Both the position numbers and the translations under genes were made by a program. Shown here one piece after another: positions 16,775 to 24,139 of a stretch of DNA of 64,000 nt (position 1 is its first letter; each line of letters opens with the position of its first letter). Origin of the DNA: Nitrospira sp. (GTDB taxonomy: Bacteria; Nitrospirota; Nitrospiria; Nitrospirales; Nitrospiraceae); contig VGXG01000001.1 in assembly GCA_016873395.1 (NCBI GenBank), forward strand, positions 1-64,000, in the 5' to 3' direction. Below the pieces are notes generated by a model. The model ran no database searches. It was not told where the DNA came from and was given only the letters and a program-made list of their open reading frames with translations.

Positions 16775-17408
16775 CCGCAGCCAAGATGCTCTGGATCACG
16801 GTCTTGAGGTTCTCAGGGTCGATCGCCTCGACTTTGATGTTCCCGTCCAGCAGGATGGTGGGAGTCTGCTGCACGTTCACGCGCATTCCCCAGGCCTTGC
16901 CGGCTTCCAACGCCCGGACCGGCTTGCCGCTGGCCAGGCCCGCTTCGAACGCCGCGACATCCAGCCCCACTTCCTTGATGAGCGACTCGCGGATCAGCCG
17001 GTCGAAGATTTGCACCCGGTCCTTATGGATCGAGCGGAACAGGGCCCGCCTCATCTCGGAGCCTTTGCCCATTGCCTTGGCCTGCTCGTACATTTCGAAG
17101 ACGGTCGGCAGCTTGCCCGCCATCACGGGGAACCCGACCATCGTGACCTCCAGCTTGTTGCCGAACTCCTTCTCCAGGATCGGCAGGGCCTCCGCCTCGA
17201 ACCGATGGCAGTGGGGACAGTAGAAATCCGCGAACTCCGTCAACTTCACCTTGCCGGGCTGATGGGTGGAGGGCTCTTTCAGCTCCTCATACTTGCCCTT
17301 GAGCCCGGCCGGAGCCGCCAGCGTGGCGGACAGGCCCCAGCCAAACCCTGCCGTGATCGTGAGGACCGCCAGCACCAGCGGCCCCAATCGATGTGCACGA
17401 TAGCTCAT
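16761..17408 (-). CDS. DsbA/DsbG-like periplasmic thiol-disulfide protein
   Basis: 215 residues from ATG 17408, which follows AAGGAG; an in-frame start 19 codons upstream lacks a signal. A signal peptide (LVLAVLTITAGFGWGLS) precedes a thioredoxin-fold domain with C64-P-H-C67 (FYCPHCHRF), the DsbA dithiol, and the cis-Pro strand QQTPTILLDG. A helical insertion lies between, as in DsbA. Likely oxidises exported proteins; it may serve the adjacent protease's substrates or cytochrome biogenesis. Confidence 0.88.
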   Translation of the reverse strand: MSYRAHRLGPLVLAVLTITAGFGWGLSATLAAPAGLKGKYEELKEPSTHQPGKVKLTEFADFYCPHCHRFEAEALPILEKEFGNKLEVTMVGFPVMAGKLPTVFEMYEQAKAMGKGSEMRRALFRSIHKDRVQIFDRLIRESLIKEVGLDVAAFEAGLASGKPVRALEAGKAWGMRVNVQQTPTILLDGNIKVEAIDPENLKTVIQSILAADGKK

Positions 17409-17501
17409 CTCCGCAACTCCTTTCTCCAGAGTTCCCGTCTCGATCTCTGCGCCATTATAAACCAATGGCCCTCCGGTCCGATGCCCTGTCCATGCCTCTG
17501 T

Positions 17502-17507
17502 TATAAT
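17502..17507 (+). promoter_or_regulatory. consensus -10 box immediately before the slp-like gene
   Basis: TATAAT lies only six bases before the ATG at 17514, which would place transcription start at or next to the start codon, that is, a leaderless mRNA. The -35 region is weak. Confidence 0.5.
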
Positions 17508-17513
17508 ATACCT

Positions 17514-18179
17514 ATGCGGTTTCGGGTGACGACAGGATCGACCTTTGCCACCCTCCTCCTGCTCCTGTCTGGCTGCGCCACCACCGGCGTCATCCCCCCT
17601 TCACTGTACCAGCAACTCGACCGCTCCCTGACCTTTGCTCAGCTCAAGGACTCGCCGGACTCCTATCGAGGCCGGCTGATTGTGGCGGGCGGCGAAGTGC
17701 TGGACGCCAAGCTGTTAAAACAGGGCACACGCCTGGTCGTGCTGCAATTGCCACTGCTGGATTCCCAGGAACCCGGCCTGGACCGGACCGCCTCTCAAGG
17801 ACGCTTCCTGGCTATCCAGAAGGAGTTCCTGGACCCGGCCACCCTGCCGGAGGGAACGAGGGTGACCATCGTCGGGGAAGTCACCGGCGCCACGACCCTC
17901 CCGCTTGACGAGACCGATTACGCCTACCCCACGCTGGAGATCAAGCATCTCAAAGTCTGGTCAGGTCTGATCGCCTCTCAGGATTCCGCGACAGGACCAT
18001 CCAGGACTTATTGGGGACCGTCCGGTAGTTCCTACTGGGGCTGGGGCCCGCTCTATGGCTATTATCCCTATGGCTATTGGGGAATCCACGCTTGGAGATA
18101 CGGGGGAGGGATGAGTTGGCAAGAACGGCCGCGGGTCAAGACTCGGCCGCCGACCCGTCAGCAACGCAAGCGACATTGA
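17514..18179 (+). CDS. Slp-family outer membrane lipoprotein
   Basis: 221 residues. Signal peptide with lipobox LLSGC (lipidated Cys near residue 20), then the Slp domain: FAQLKDSPDSYRGRLIVAGGEVL and the long strand pair ending YPTLEIKHLKVW. The C-terminus is a Gly/Tyr/Trp-rich low-complexity stretch (about 165-200) and a basic tail. Slp proteins are outer-membrane lipoproteins induced by starvation or acid in enterobacteria; the role here is unknown. Convergent with the TPR gene that follows, 19 bases apart. Confidence 0.85.
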   Translation: MRFRVTTGSTFATLLLLLSGCATTGVIPPSLYQQLDRSLTFAQLKDSPDSYRGRLIVAGGEVLDAKLLKQGTRLVVLQLPLLDSQEPGLDRTASQGRFLAIQKEFLDPATLPEGTRVTIVGEVTGATTLPLDETDYAYPTLEIKHLKVWSGLIASQDSATGPSRTYWGPSGSSYWGWGPLYGYYPYGYWGIHAWRYGGGMSWQERPRVKTRPPTRQQRKRH

Positions 18180-18198
18180 CCGGCGCCGCCCGGCCCCA

Positions 18199-19329
18199 TT
18201 ATTTTTTCACCTCTCCCACGATCCGCTCCACCCGCTCGTCCTTCCCCCCCAGCTCCAGGTACTTCCGGTACCGAGCCAGCGCCTTCGCCGTATCCTTCTT
18301 GTGTAGCTCATAGAAGATGCCCAGGCTGTAGTGGGCCTCGACCAGGTTCGGCTTCAAGGTCAGGGCGGTTTCATATTCCCGTTCCGCGTCATCCAACTTG
18401 CCGAGCTCGGTGTACACGCCCCCCAGATTCAGGTGCGCTTCTGCATACTCGGGCTTGAGTCGGATGACGTCCGTGAACTCCTTGGCCGCCTCCCTCTGCT
18501 TGCCCTCGCTTCGGTAAATAAAGCCCAGGTTGAAATGGGCATCCACGAGGTCCGGTTTTGCCGCGATCGCCAGGCGATAGAAGCCGGCCGCGTCGGTGAG
18601 GCGGCTTTCCTTCTCCGCGATCCGTCCCAAGAGATACCAGCCGTCGGCATGACGCTGATTCGCCTTGGTGAGCTGTTCCAGCACCTCGCGCGCCTGCGCC
18701 CCCTTGCCTTGACCGTCGTAGAGATACCCCAGGCCATAGAGCGCTCCCTGATGGCCCGGCTTGACGGCAAGCAAGTCGCGGTAGGCCTGGATGGCCTTGT
18801 CGGCGGCGCGACTACGCTCATAGAGCTTGGCCAGCGCAAAATGCGCCTCCTCGAAGCGGGGCGAAAGCTGGATCGCCCGTTTCAAGGCCTGCTCAGCCTC
18901 AGCCGGCTTGTCTTGGGTCTGGTACACGAGCCCCAGGTCGTACTGAGGCTGCGGTTCGTTGGGATTGAGCTGGATGGCCTTCGTGATCTCGTCGATCGCT
19001 TCAGCCGGCTGCTTCCGCCCGTGGAAATAGACGAGGCCGAGTTGGTGATGGGCTTCCGCCATTCGGGGATCAATGGCGATCGCCTTCTTGAACGAGGTGA
19101 CCGCCCCGGCTGAGTCGCCGTCCTTAAACAGCTTCCGGCCCCGTTCGTATTCCTGCTTGGCCGCCGTGGAAACAGAGGGAGCAGTCCCGGCCAAGACCAG
19201 CAGCCCGTTGAGGCAGAGCCAGGCTCCCGCCAACAGAAGGGTTCGTCTGACCAGGACAGGGCTCGGACGTATCACGATCGCTCCGTTCACGTCTCGGTTG
19301 TGCGACCGGACTATAGACGGAGCGGACAT
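18199..19329 (-). CDS. TPR-repeat protein with N-terminal membrane anchor
   Basis: 376 residues from ATG 19329. One hydrophobic segment (about 30-50), then eight or nine consecutive 34-residue tetratricopeptide repeats to the C-terminus, with the usual W/L-G-Y/A-P pattern (EAHHQLGLVYF, AHFALAKLYE, AHLNLGGVY, EAHYSLGIFYE). The repeats form a superhelical scaffold for protein binding, probably in the periplasm. No catalytic domain. Partner unknown. Confidence 0.88.
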   Translation of the reverse strand: MSAPSIVRSHNRDVNGAIVIRPSPVLVRRTLLLAGAWLCLNGLLVLAGTAPSVSTAAKQEYERGRKLFKDGDSAGAVTSFKKAIAIDPRMAEAHHQLGLVYFHGRKQPAEAIDEITKAIQLNPNEPQPQYDLGLVYQTQDKPAEAEQALKRAIQLSPRFEEAHFALAKLYERSRAADKAIQAYRDLLAVKPGHQGALYGLGYLYDGQGKGAQAREVLEQLTKANQRHADGWYLLGRIAEKESRLTDAAGFYRLAIAAKPDLVDAHFNLGFIYRSEGKQREAAKEFTDVIRLKPEYAEAHLNLGGVYTELGKLDDAEREYETALTLKPNLVEAHYSLGIFYELHKKDTAKALARYRKYLELGGKDERVERIVGEVKK

Positions 19330-19400
19330 CGAAATCAACGGGCGAAATCAACGAGTCGTCCGGCCCTCATTTCCAAACAGGACCAGACTACGCCACAGCA

Positions 19401-19438
19401 CGACGCCCCCTGCACCGATCCCGGTGCAGAGGGCGTCG
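19401..19438. terminator. stable hairpin between TPR gene and cupredoxin-like gene
   Basis: Two stacked stems (CGACGCCC/GGGCGTCG and CTGCACC/GGTGCAG) with a six-base loop. It lies just downstream of the minus-strand metal operon. No U-tract follows, so termination is likely but not certain. Confidence 0.5.
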
Positions 19439-19463
19439 TCGTTTCGAGTCCTGCCAGCCGTCC

Positions 19464-19943
19464 CTATTTGATCAAGAGCAGCTTGCCGCCTGCGTCCTGG
19501 GGATTCAAGTGATCCCGGTAAACGAACGTGCTGCCGGAAGTGGCGTAGAGGAGGTCGCTGAGGGGCACGCCGATGTAGCGGCTCTCACCGGGCTTCAAAA
19601 CAACCTGGGCTTTCAACACCGTAGGCGCCTCAAAGGCCCCGTCCGCTGTCATGAGAAACCCGCGCTCGATCGAGGATCTGTTGGTGACCTTGAGCACCAC
19701 CGGACGACCAGGCCGAACCTTCAAGTCCAGGATTGTCACGGGCGGATACCACATTTTCAGTCCTCCGACTTCGATGGCGCTGAGATCCGCATCCACCGGC
19801 AGTTCTTTGAACGGCTGTCCGACAACGGACCCATTCTCATCTCCGACTTCTACTCCCCCGGCGTGATGCGCCACGGTAACTGATCCACCTCCCAGCAGGA
19901 AGACAAGCCCGACCACGACCAACACCGATACCTTGCGCATCAT
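19464..19943 (-). CDS. secreted cupredoxin-like protein without visible copper site
   Basis: 159 residues; signal peptide (VSVLVVVGLVFLLGGGSVTVA), then a cupredoxin-like beta sandwich: LKVRPGRPVVLKVTNRSSIERGF, VVLKPGESRYIGVPLSD and a final TFVYRDHLNP...GKLLLI. The Cys-His-Met cluster of blue copper proteins is absent from the last loop, so any metal is bound differently or the fold is structural. AGGAGG lies just before the tandem ATGs. Last gene of a three-gene run with smbP. Confidence 0.7.
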   Translation of the reverse strand: MMRKVSVLVVVGLVFLLGGGSVTVAHHAGGVEVGDENGSVVGQPFKELPVDADLSAIEVGGLKMWYPPVTILDLKVRPGRPVVLKVTNRSSIERGFLMTADGAFEAPTVLKAQVVLKPGESRYIGVPLSDLLYATSGSTFVYRDHLNPQDAGGKLLLIK

Positions 19944-19991
19944 CAACCTCCTTTGAGGACATGAAAATGGATGAATGGACGACCGACTGTC

Positions 19992-20294
19992 CTATTTCTT
20001 TTTCGGCGCGGCCTTTTGACCGGACTGCTCAGCATGGGCGATCGCCTCCTCCGCATGCTTGACCGCGTCCTTGGCATGGTCGATGGCCTCCTTGGCATGG
20101 GAGTCCCCGCCCGCCTTGATAGACGCTTCCAGGTGCTGGATGGCCTCCTTCACGTGCTTGATGCCTTCCTTGGCGTGGACAACCCCTTCTTTCGCGTGTT
20201 CTCCTGTCCCCTGGGCAGAAACGACCCCTCCACTCAACGCAACTGCCAGAAGAATTGGAAGTAGCACCTTGGCCGTTACCCTTTTGTGTTTCAT
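19992..20294 (-). CDS. smbP: small periplasmic metal-binding protein, SmbP family
   Basis: 100 residues: signal peptide (to about SAQ), then a helical region of heptad-like repeats each with a His and usually followed by Ala and Lys/Glu (EHAKEGVVHAKEGIKHVKEA and SHAKEAIDHAKDAVKH). This is the pattern of SmbP from the nitrifier Nitrosomonas europaea, a four-helix periplasmic protein that binds copper and other divalent metals. GGAGG precedes the ATG. It lies 28 bases behind the gene carrying the shared 31-bp promoter box, so it is likely metal-induced. Confidence 0.8.
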   Translation of the reverse strand: MKHKRVTAKVLLPILLAVALSGGVVSAQGTGEHAKEGVVHAKEGIKHVKEAIQHLEASIKAGGDSHAKEAIDHAKDAVKHAEEAIAHAEQSGQKAAPKKK

Positions 20295-20321
20295 CGCGTC
20301 TCCCTCCTTTTGTGATGTGCA

Positions 20322-20669
20322 TCATAAAGATTTCTTACTGTCACGGGGTGACGACGTGCACGGCGGCAGCCCATCCTTTTCCAGAATCTGCCCGCCGACC
20401 ACCTTATCGCCGACGACGAGAAAGAGCGCCTTGAGCCGCTGGACCTGGCCCAGGAACCGTCCGCTGGCCACGGCCGTCACTTCGCGGGAGCCGTCCGGCT
20501 GCGGCTGGTCGGCTTCAATAGCCACCTGATAATGGTCGAACCCCTCGAACTCCTTGTTGAAGGCTTGTGCGCGGAGCAGACTCTCGAGAGCCCGATCCTC
20601 GGCAGGGGCCGGCGTAAACCCCATCAGCAACAGTCCCGCCACAAGGGCAAGCAGCAGCATGCTTCTCAT
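20322..20669 (-). CDS. small secreted protein of unknown function, first gene of smbP operon
   Basis: 115 residues with a signal peptide (MRSMLLLALVAGLLLMGFTPAPA) and a compact mixed alpha/beta domain (YQVAIEADQPQPDGSREVTAVASGRFLG). One Cys near the C-terminus in PPCTSSP. No family recognised. GAGAGGG precedes the ATG. Its promoter (-10 GTTATA on the plus strand, -35 at 20719) carries the box shared with the 23.5-kb gene. Confidence 0.7.
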   Translation of the reverse strand: MRSMLLLALVAGLLLMGFTPAPAEDRALESLLRAQAFNKEFEGFDHYQVAIEADQPQPDGSREVTAVASGRFLGQVQRLKALFLVVGDKVVGGQILEKDGLPPCTSSPRDSKKSL

Positions 20670-20695
20670 AGTCCCTCTCTTCTACAGGCTCGGCA

Positions 20696-20749
20696 GTTAT
20701 AGGACCTTCGCCACATCCTGTCTACTGATGGATACTCACCGATGCTACA
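20696..20749 (-). promoter_or_regulatory. promoter of smbP operon with conserved 31-bp upstream box
   Basis: On the minus strand: -35 TAGACA (20724-20719), 17-base spacer, -10 TATAAC (20701-20696), 26 bases before the ATG. The box 20719-20749 matches 23571-23601 at 26 of 31 positions and holds two AGCAT-like direct repeats about one helical turn apart, as response-regulator sites often do. Confidence 0.7.
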
Positions 20750-21080
20750 GTCCCGTTTAAGCTCTTCACGGGGGTCGCAGGGGCAGGGCCGCGCGAATTT
20801 CCATCCTCTCCATCCTAAAGACCCGGACCGGATCGCAGCGGCTGAGAGCCCTCACTGCGTAGGTCTCCACCAGAAAGGTGGCCTCGAAGGGGAGCGTCTG
20901 ATCGTCCCGCCTGGCTGCCTCCGCGGGATCAGCGTCGAGCCGCAAGAAGAGCCGGGGTGAAGGCCAGGAGGAGTCACCTTCACCCCAGTGAGGTCCGAGC
21001 AAGGAGGGTGACAACCCGGACCCAGCGTGCTTCCTCGTCCAATGTCAGCGATGCAGAAGAGGGGGAGCCGATTGAGCCGG
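20750..21080. other. region without a supported gene
   Basis: One minus-strand frame of 82 codons (20766-21014) has reasonable composition and ends in LPLRPP, but shows no recognisable domain, signal or ribosome site. I see nothing else beyond a short hairpin-like GGTGAAGG/CCTTCACC pair near 20955-20985. Confidence 0.3.
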
Positions 21081-21299
21081 TTACCGCGTGCCGGTTCTCC
21101 GACCAACAGCGTAGAGGCCTGCGTCATGCGTCCGGCTCCGCTCCACCAACGCCGTCACCGACTCGCGGAAGACGCGCAGGCTGCCCTCGCCGATCTTGGT
21201 CCCTTCCAGCCGCCCCTCTTCGACCCACCGATAGATCGTCCAGCGACTGACGTTCAGCAGATGGGCCGCTTCGCCCACCCGAAGCAATGGCTTCTCCAT
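21081..21299 (-). CDS. excisionase-type helix-turn-helix protein
   Basis: 72 residues from ATG 21299. The N-terminal half is the MerR-like HTH_17 domain (LLRVGEAAHLLNVSRWTIYRWVEEGRLEGTKIG), as in excisionases and small DNA-binding regulators; the RVFRESV strand follows. It could be a remnant of a mobile element or a local regulator of the metal genes. No integrase is nearby. Confidence 0.75.
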   Translation of the reverse strand: MEKPLLRVGEAAHLLNVSRWTIYRWVEEGRLEGTKIGEGSLRVFRESVTALVERSRTHDAGLYAVGRRTGTR

Positions 21300-21435
21300 T
21301 GCGCGCCTCCGTACCAAACTTCGTTTGCACCGTTCGCTTCGATCGTTCGACCCAGAGGCTCTCGACGGGTCAGATGCGAACGGAGAAGTTTTTTGCCTCC
21401 AGTAAGCCTAAATTCTTCCTTCCAAAGTGACTGGG

Positions 21436-21458
21436 GGGGCGGCCGGGAAGGCCGCCCC
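21436..21458. repeat. GC-rich perfect hairpin
   Basis: Nine-base perfect stem GGGGCGGCC / GGCCGCCCC with a GGGAA loop, between the HTH gene and the P460 remnant. No U-tract. Confidence 0.6.
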
Positions 21459-21534
21459 TCCGACCGGAGCGCAGCAAGGAGGCAGTCCAAGCCCTCGCCC
21501 CAGCCAATCGGCACGACCCTGTTATAAACAGGGT

Positions 21535-22104
21535 CTAGCTCTTCGCCCGCACGGCGAAGTATTCGTCGTAGCTGTGGACAAAGTCCTTCTACGCCAGCGG
21601 TGCATGGCAGGCCCGGGACTTGGCGAAAGCCTCTGCCAGCGGCTTCCCGTCTGGCCCATAGGCTGCAAAGACCCATGCTCCGTTCTTGAGATTCTCGTGA
21701 ACATCCTGGCCCCAGCCTTCGTCCTTGCCCATGACGAAGACCTTGGCCAAGTCGCCCTTCACCAGCTTCCCGTCCGGGCCGGTCGCAAGCGCCTCGCTCT
21801 CTGTCTTGGCCTTATACAGCTCCATGACCATGACCGTGCCGTTCGGAAACGGCCGGCCCGGCACGGCCTTTGTCCCCTTCGGGTTCACGTACAGCTCGTG
21901 AACCTGCCTGGTGCCGCGCCCGGCCACAAACGGAAATTTTGGCCAGGACTTGTAGTCCGCTGGCAAGCGAAGGTCGCCCCCACCGACCGTGGCCGGTCGA
22001 GCGACACCGGCCCGCTGCACAACCTCGACCGCGAGAGACAAGAGCCTGATCGCGACCATCCTCAGCGGGCTCGTAGCCCGACGTTTCTCATGGCTTCCCC
22101 GCAT
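21535..22104 (-). pseudogene. cytochrome P460-like gene inactivated by a haem-site mutation and an amber codon
   Basis: The frame encodes a P460-type domain: LPADYKSWPKF, HELYVNPKGTKAV, FPNGTVMVMELYKA, VMGKDEGWG and WVFAAYGPDGKPL. The haem motif, normally CxxCH in CxxCHAP, reads S-R-A-C-H-A-P: a TCC codon replaces the first Cys. A TAG at 21589-21591 follows APLA; the frame then continues with the expected family C-terminus (KDFVHSYDEYF) to a second TAG at 21535. Two point changes thus break a gene whose product in nitrifiers oxidises hydroxylamine or NO. The N-terminus has only a weak signal peptide. Confidence 0.82.
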
Positions 22105-22134
22105 GACCCCACCTCTCCTCCCCCCGCCGCCGGT

Positions 22135-22482
22135 TCAGCTCATCGGCTCGGCTGTGCAGAACCACTCCAGGCCCATCTTTGTGCCTTTCACGCCCTTGAC
22201 CGCAGCGACGAGCCCCTCGGGCTTCACGCTCCCATCATGTTCGACGAGGGCATGGCCCTTCAGGCTCTTGAGGTCCACACCCTTAACCCCCTTGACCTTC
22301 ATCAGCGCCTCCGTCAGCTCCTTGGGATAGAACTCGCAGAATGTTCCACCCAACATGAGCGTGATCGGCTTCCCCGCCGCCGTGACCGGCCTCGGCTCCA
22401 CCGCGAGGCCGGGCGCGCATCGAGTCGCCACCATGAGTCCGATTCCCACCGTTGTCAGCACGCAACTTGCGAACGCACGCAT
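22135..22482 (-). CDS. secreted HMA-like small protein (copy 1)
   Basis: 115 residues from ATG 22482 behind AAGGAGG. Signal peptide, then a beta-alpha-beta-beta-alpha-beta domain reminiscent of heavy-metal-associated domains but with a single Cys in LGGTFCEFY instead of CxxC, KVKGVKGVDLKSLKGHALVEHDG, and a second Cys in the final LEWFC. Homologous in layout to the next gene (22514-22864). Probably periplasmic metal binding or sensing; unproven. Confidence 0.65.
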   Translation of the reverse strand: MRAFASCVLTTVGIGLMVATRCAPGLAVEPRPVTAAGKPITLMLGGTFCEFYPKELTEALMKVKGVKGVDLKSLKGHALVEHDGSVKPEGLVAAVKGVKGTKMGLEWFCTAEPMS

Positions 22483-22513
22483 CGCCGTCCTCCTTTCCAT
22501 CCGGGACAGAGGG

Positions 22514-22864
22514 TCATCCCCCTCGATCCACCCAGGCCTTGCAGTTCCAGCCCATAGCGAGCGCCCGCTCGACGGCTACTGCCAATTGTTCCGGCGACAC
22601 CGATTCCTTCTGATACCTGACGAGCACCGTTCCATGCTGATTCAGGAACTCCACGTGTTGCACGGCGACGAACCGACGCAACGCGCCGTCCACGTCTTGA
22701 CGGTGATACTCACAGAACCGCCCGCCGATTTGGACGATCGCCTCTCCGATCCTCCGGTCCTCGACACTTGGCGCAACCACGCGGCGATCCTCTGCGTGGA
22801 CAACGAGGCTGCCAGCCGCAAGCATCACCCAGACACCCACAAGTGACAGATACTGGCGCATCAT
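22514..22864 (-). CDS. secreted HMA-like small protein (copy 2)
   Basis: 116 residues from ATG 22864. Signal peptide (YLSLVGVWVMLAAGSLVVHA), then the same layout as its neighbour: IGGRFCEYHRQDVDGAL, VEFLNQHGTVLVRYQKESVSPEQLAVAVERAL and a C-terminal Cys in GWNCKAW. The two paralogues share GG-x-F-C-E-aromatic and a C-terminal Trp/Cys, spaced 31 bases apart in one transcript. The conserved Cys pair may replace the CxxC of true HMA domains. Confidence 0.65.
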   Translation of the reverse strand: MMRQYLSLVGVWVMLAAGSLVVHAEDRRVVAPSVEDRRIGEAIVQIGGRFCEYHRQDVDGALRRFVAVQHVEFLNQHGTVLVRYQKESVSPEQLAVAVERALAMGWNCKAWVDRGG

Positions 22865-23202
22865 CCTTTCTCCTCTTGCCTCCCAATTTGCCAAAAGGCC
22901 GGGGTGGGGGAGGTAGGCCACCGACCCCACCCCAGGCGGGTCCGAGACAGGAGGCCGCCCAACTCGGACCCGGCACAGTTGCTTCAGTTCATCAAGCGGG
23001 CCATGGAGAACCCTCCGGCACGTTGGCCCTGGAACAGCCGGCTATAGTCGTGTCCTCTCAGGAGCAGGAGCACGCAGGGACCAAGAGAACCGGCAACCGG
23101 TCCGGCTCATGCCGCTCGTTGAGCAGCGCAACACGCTCCTCGGCAGAGGTATGGGCCGTCCCGATGGTTGGTCGGGTCACGGGGTCGTGGAAGAGGGTGT
23201 GC
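22865..23202. other. region without a supported gene
   Basis: Holds a GC-rich hairpin (GGGGTGGGG / CCCCACCCC near 22903-22934). A minus-strand stretch, 23200-23060, reads as about 47 uninterrupted codons ending CSCS but has no start or recognised family. Otherwise nothing seen. Confidence 0.3.
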
Positions 23203-23517
23203 TTAGCGAGGGGGCGCGCGGGAACGAATGAAGTCGAGGCGAACGCCGAACAGAGAAACAGAAGGAATGGGAACCAGCGTCACACCGAGAAACAGCAGGG
23301 CGACGACCGGCGGTATCGAGGTCAGGCTGGGCTCGCTGTTGGCCTGGCAGGCCCAGACGCAGAGCAACGAATGGGCGGCCTCTCCCGAATGTTGATGGTG
23401 ATGGTGCCCGCCGACCGGCGCGGCCGGGTAGGCGAAGAGACAAACCGCCGCCTGGATCGCCAGCACGAGATAGACCGCGACCAGAGCCCCGGCAATCGGT
23501 GTTAGCGCTCGCTTCAC
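23203..23517 (-). CDS. His/Cys-rich small membrane protein, DUF2946-like (paralogue 3)
   Basis: 104 residues from GTG 23517, preceded by GGAGGT. One N-terminal membrane helix, a His cluster (GGHHHHQHSGEAAHS), the motif LLCVWACQAN, a second hydrophobic segment and a terminal SRAPP. DUF2946-type proteins share His clusters, a Cys pair and a final RAPP; several are linked to copper. Two relatives lie at 27858 and 31280. It has its own promoter carrying the 31-bp box seen upstream of the smbP operon. Confidence 0.72.
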   Translation of the reverse strand: MKRALTPIAGALVAVYLVLAIQAAVCLFAYPAAPVGGHHHHQHSGEAAHSLLCVWACQANSEPSLTSIPPVVALLFLGVTLVPIPSVSLFGVRLDFIRSRAPPR

Positions 23518-23546
23518 GCGAGGGACCTCCAGGTTACGTCGGCAGG

Positions 23547-23601
23547 ACTCTAGCCCGGTTCCCAGCGGCTTGTCTACAGACGGATGCTCACGCATGCTAC
23601 A
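23547..23601 (-). promoter_or_regulatory. promoter of DUF2946-like gene with conserved 31-bp upstream box
   Basis: Minus strand: -35 TAGACA (23576-23571), 17-18 base spacer, -10 CTAGAG or TAGAGT (23553-23547). The box 23571-23601 is the second copy of the element at 20719-20749, lying 54 bases from the start codon against 50 there. Confidence 0.65.
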
Positions 23602-23665
23602 AGTTCCTTGGGAGCCGGCCCGCCCGCCACGGACGCCTGCCCCGCTCCCTCCTTTCAAGCCGAGC

Positions 23666-24046
23666 CTACCGGGAACCGGCACTGGCCCCGGACCCTCGGA
23701 TCGAGATATTGAAGTCGCGCGGCCCATTGCCCTGCCGCACCGACATGCCCGGCAGCGATTCCAGCGACTCCCGCATGTGTCGCGTCGGCTGCTCGGTGAA
23801 CTCGCTTCGCGGCGCGGTGGATTGGGTCACTCCCTCAGGGCCCTGCTTCAGCGCCTCCAGATCTTTTCTGATCAGCGCAGCCTGCTCACGTAACTGCTGC
23901 ACCCGCCGAGTCCGCTCCAAGTCCGATTGATTGCCCGGCGGAGATTGAGACGAAGCAGGAGCCGCCTGTCCTACGAGGCACAGGATCGCACATCCGCAAC
24001 ACACAGTCGCGATCGGCTTGTTTCCGAAAAGTCCAATGTTTCGCAT
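23666..24046 (-). pseudogene. N-terminal fragment of a TonB-dependent receptor
   Basis: 126 codons from ATG 24046 (good ribosome site). Signal peptide, a short coiled coil (LERTRRVQQLREQAALIRKDLEAL), then the start of a plug domain: PTRHMRESLESLPG, RQGNGPRDFNISIRGSG. It then reads ASAGSR and stops. The same stretch in the intact receptor at 25407-27749 continues for 600 more residues. So this is a decayed second copy whose barrel has been lost. The DUF2946-like promoter begins 64 bases further on. Confidence 0.8.
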
Positions 24047-24139
24047 GACCGTTCTCCCTCCATTCCACGGTCCCCTCAGCCCGTTTGTGGAGCCGTCCGG
24101 CATCCGGTGCATCCGCACGCGGGCATCCGGAGCCATCAG

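Noticed and set aside
16539-17513. Upstream extension of the Slp frame
   Set aside because: It runs antisense through the DegP and DsbA-like genes; the lipoprotein signal peptide begins at ATG 17514.
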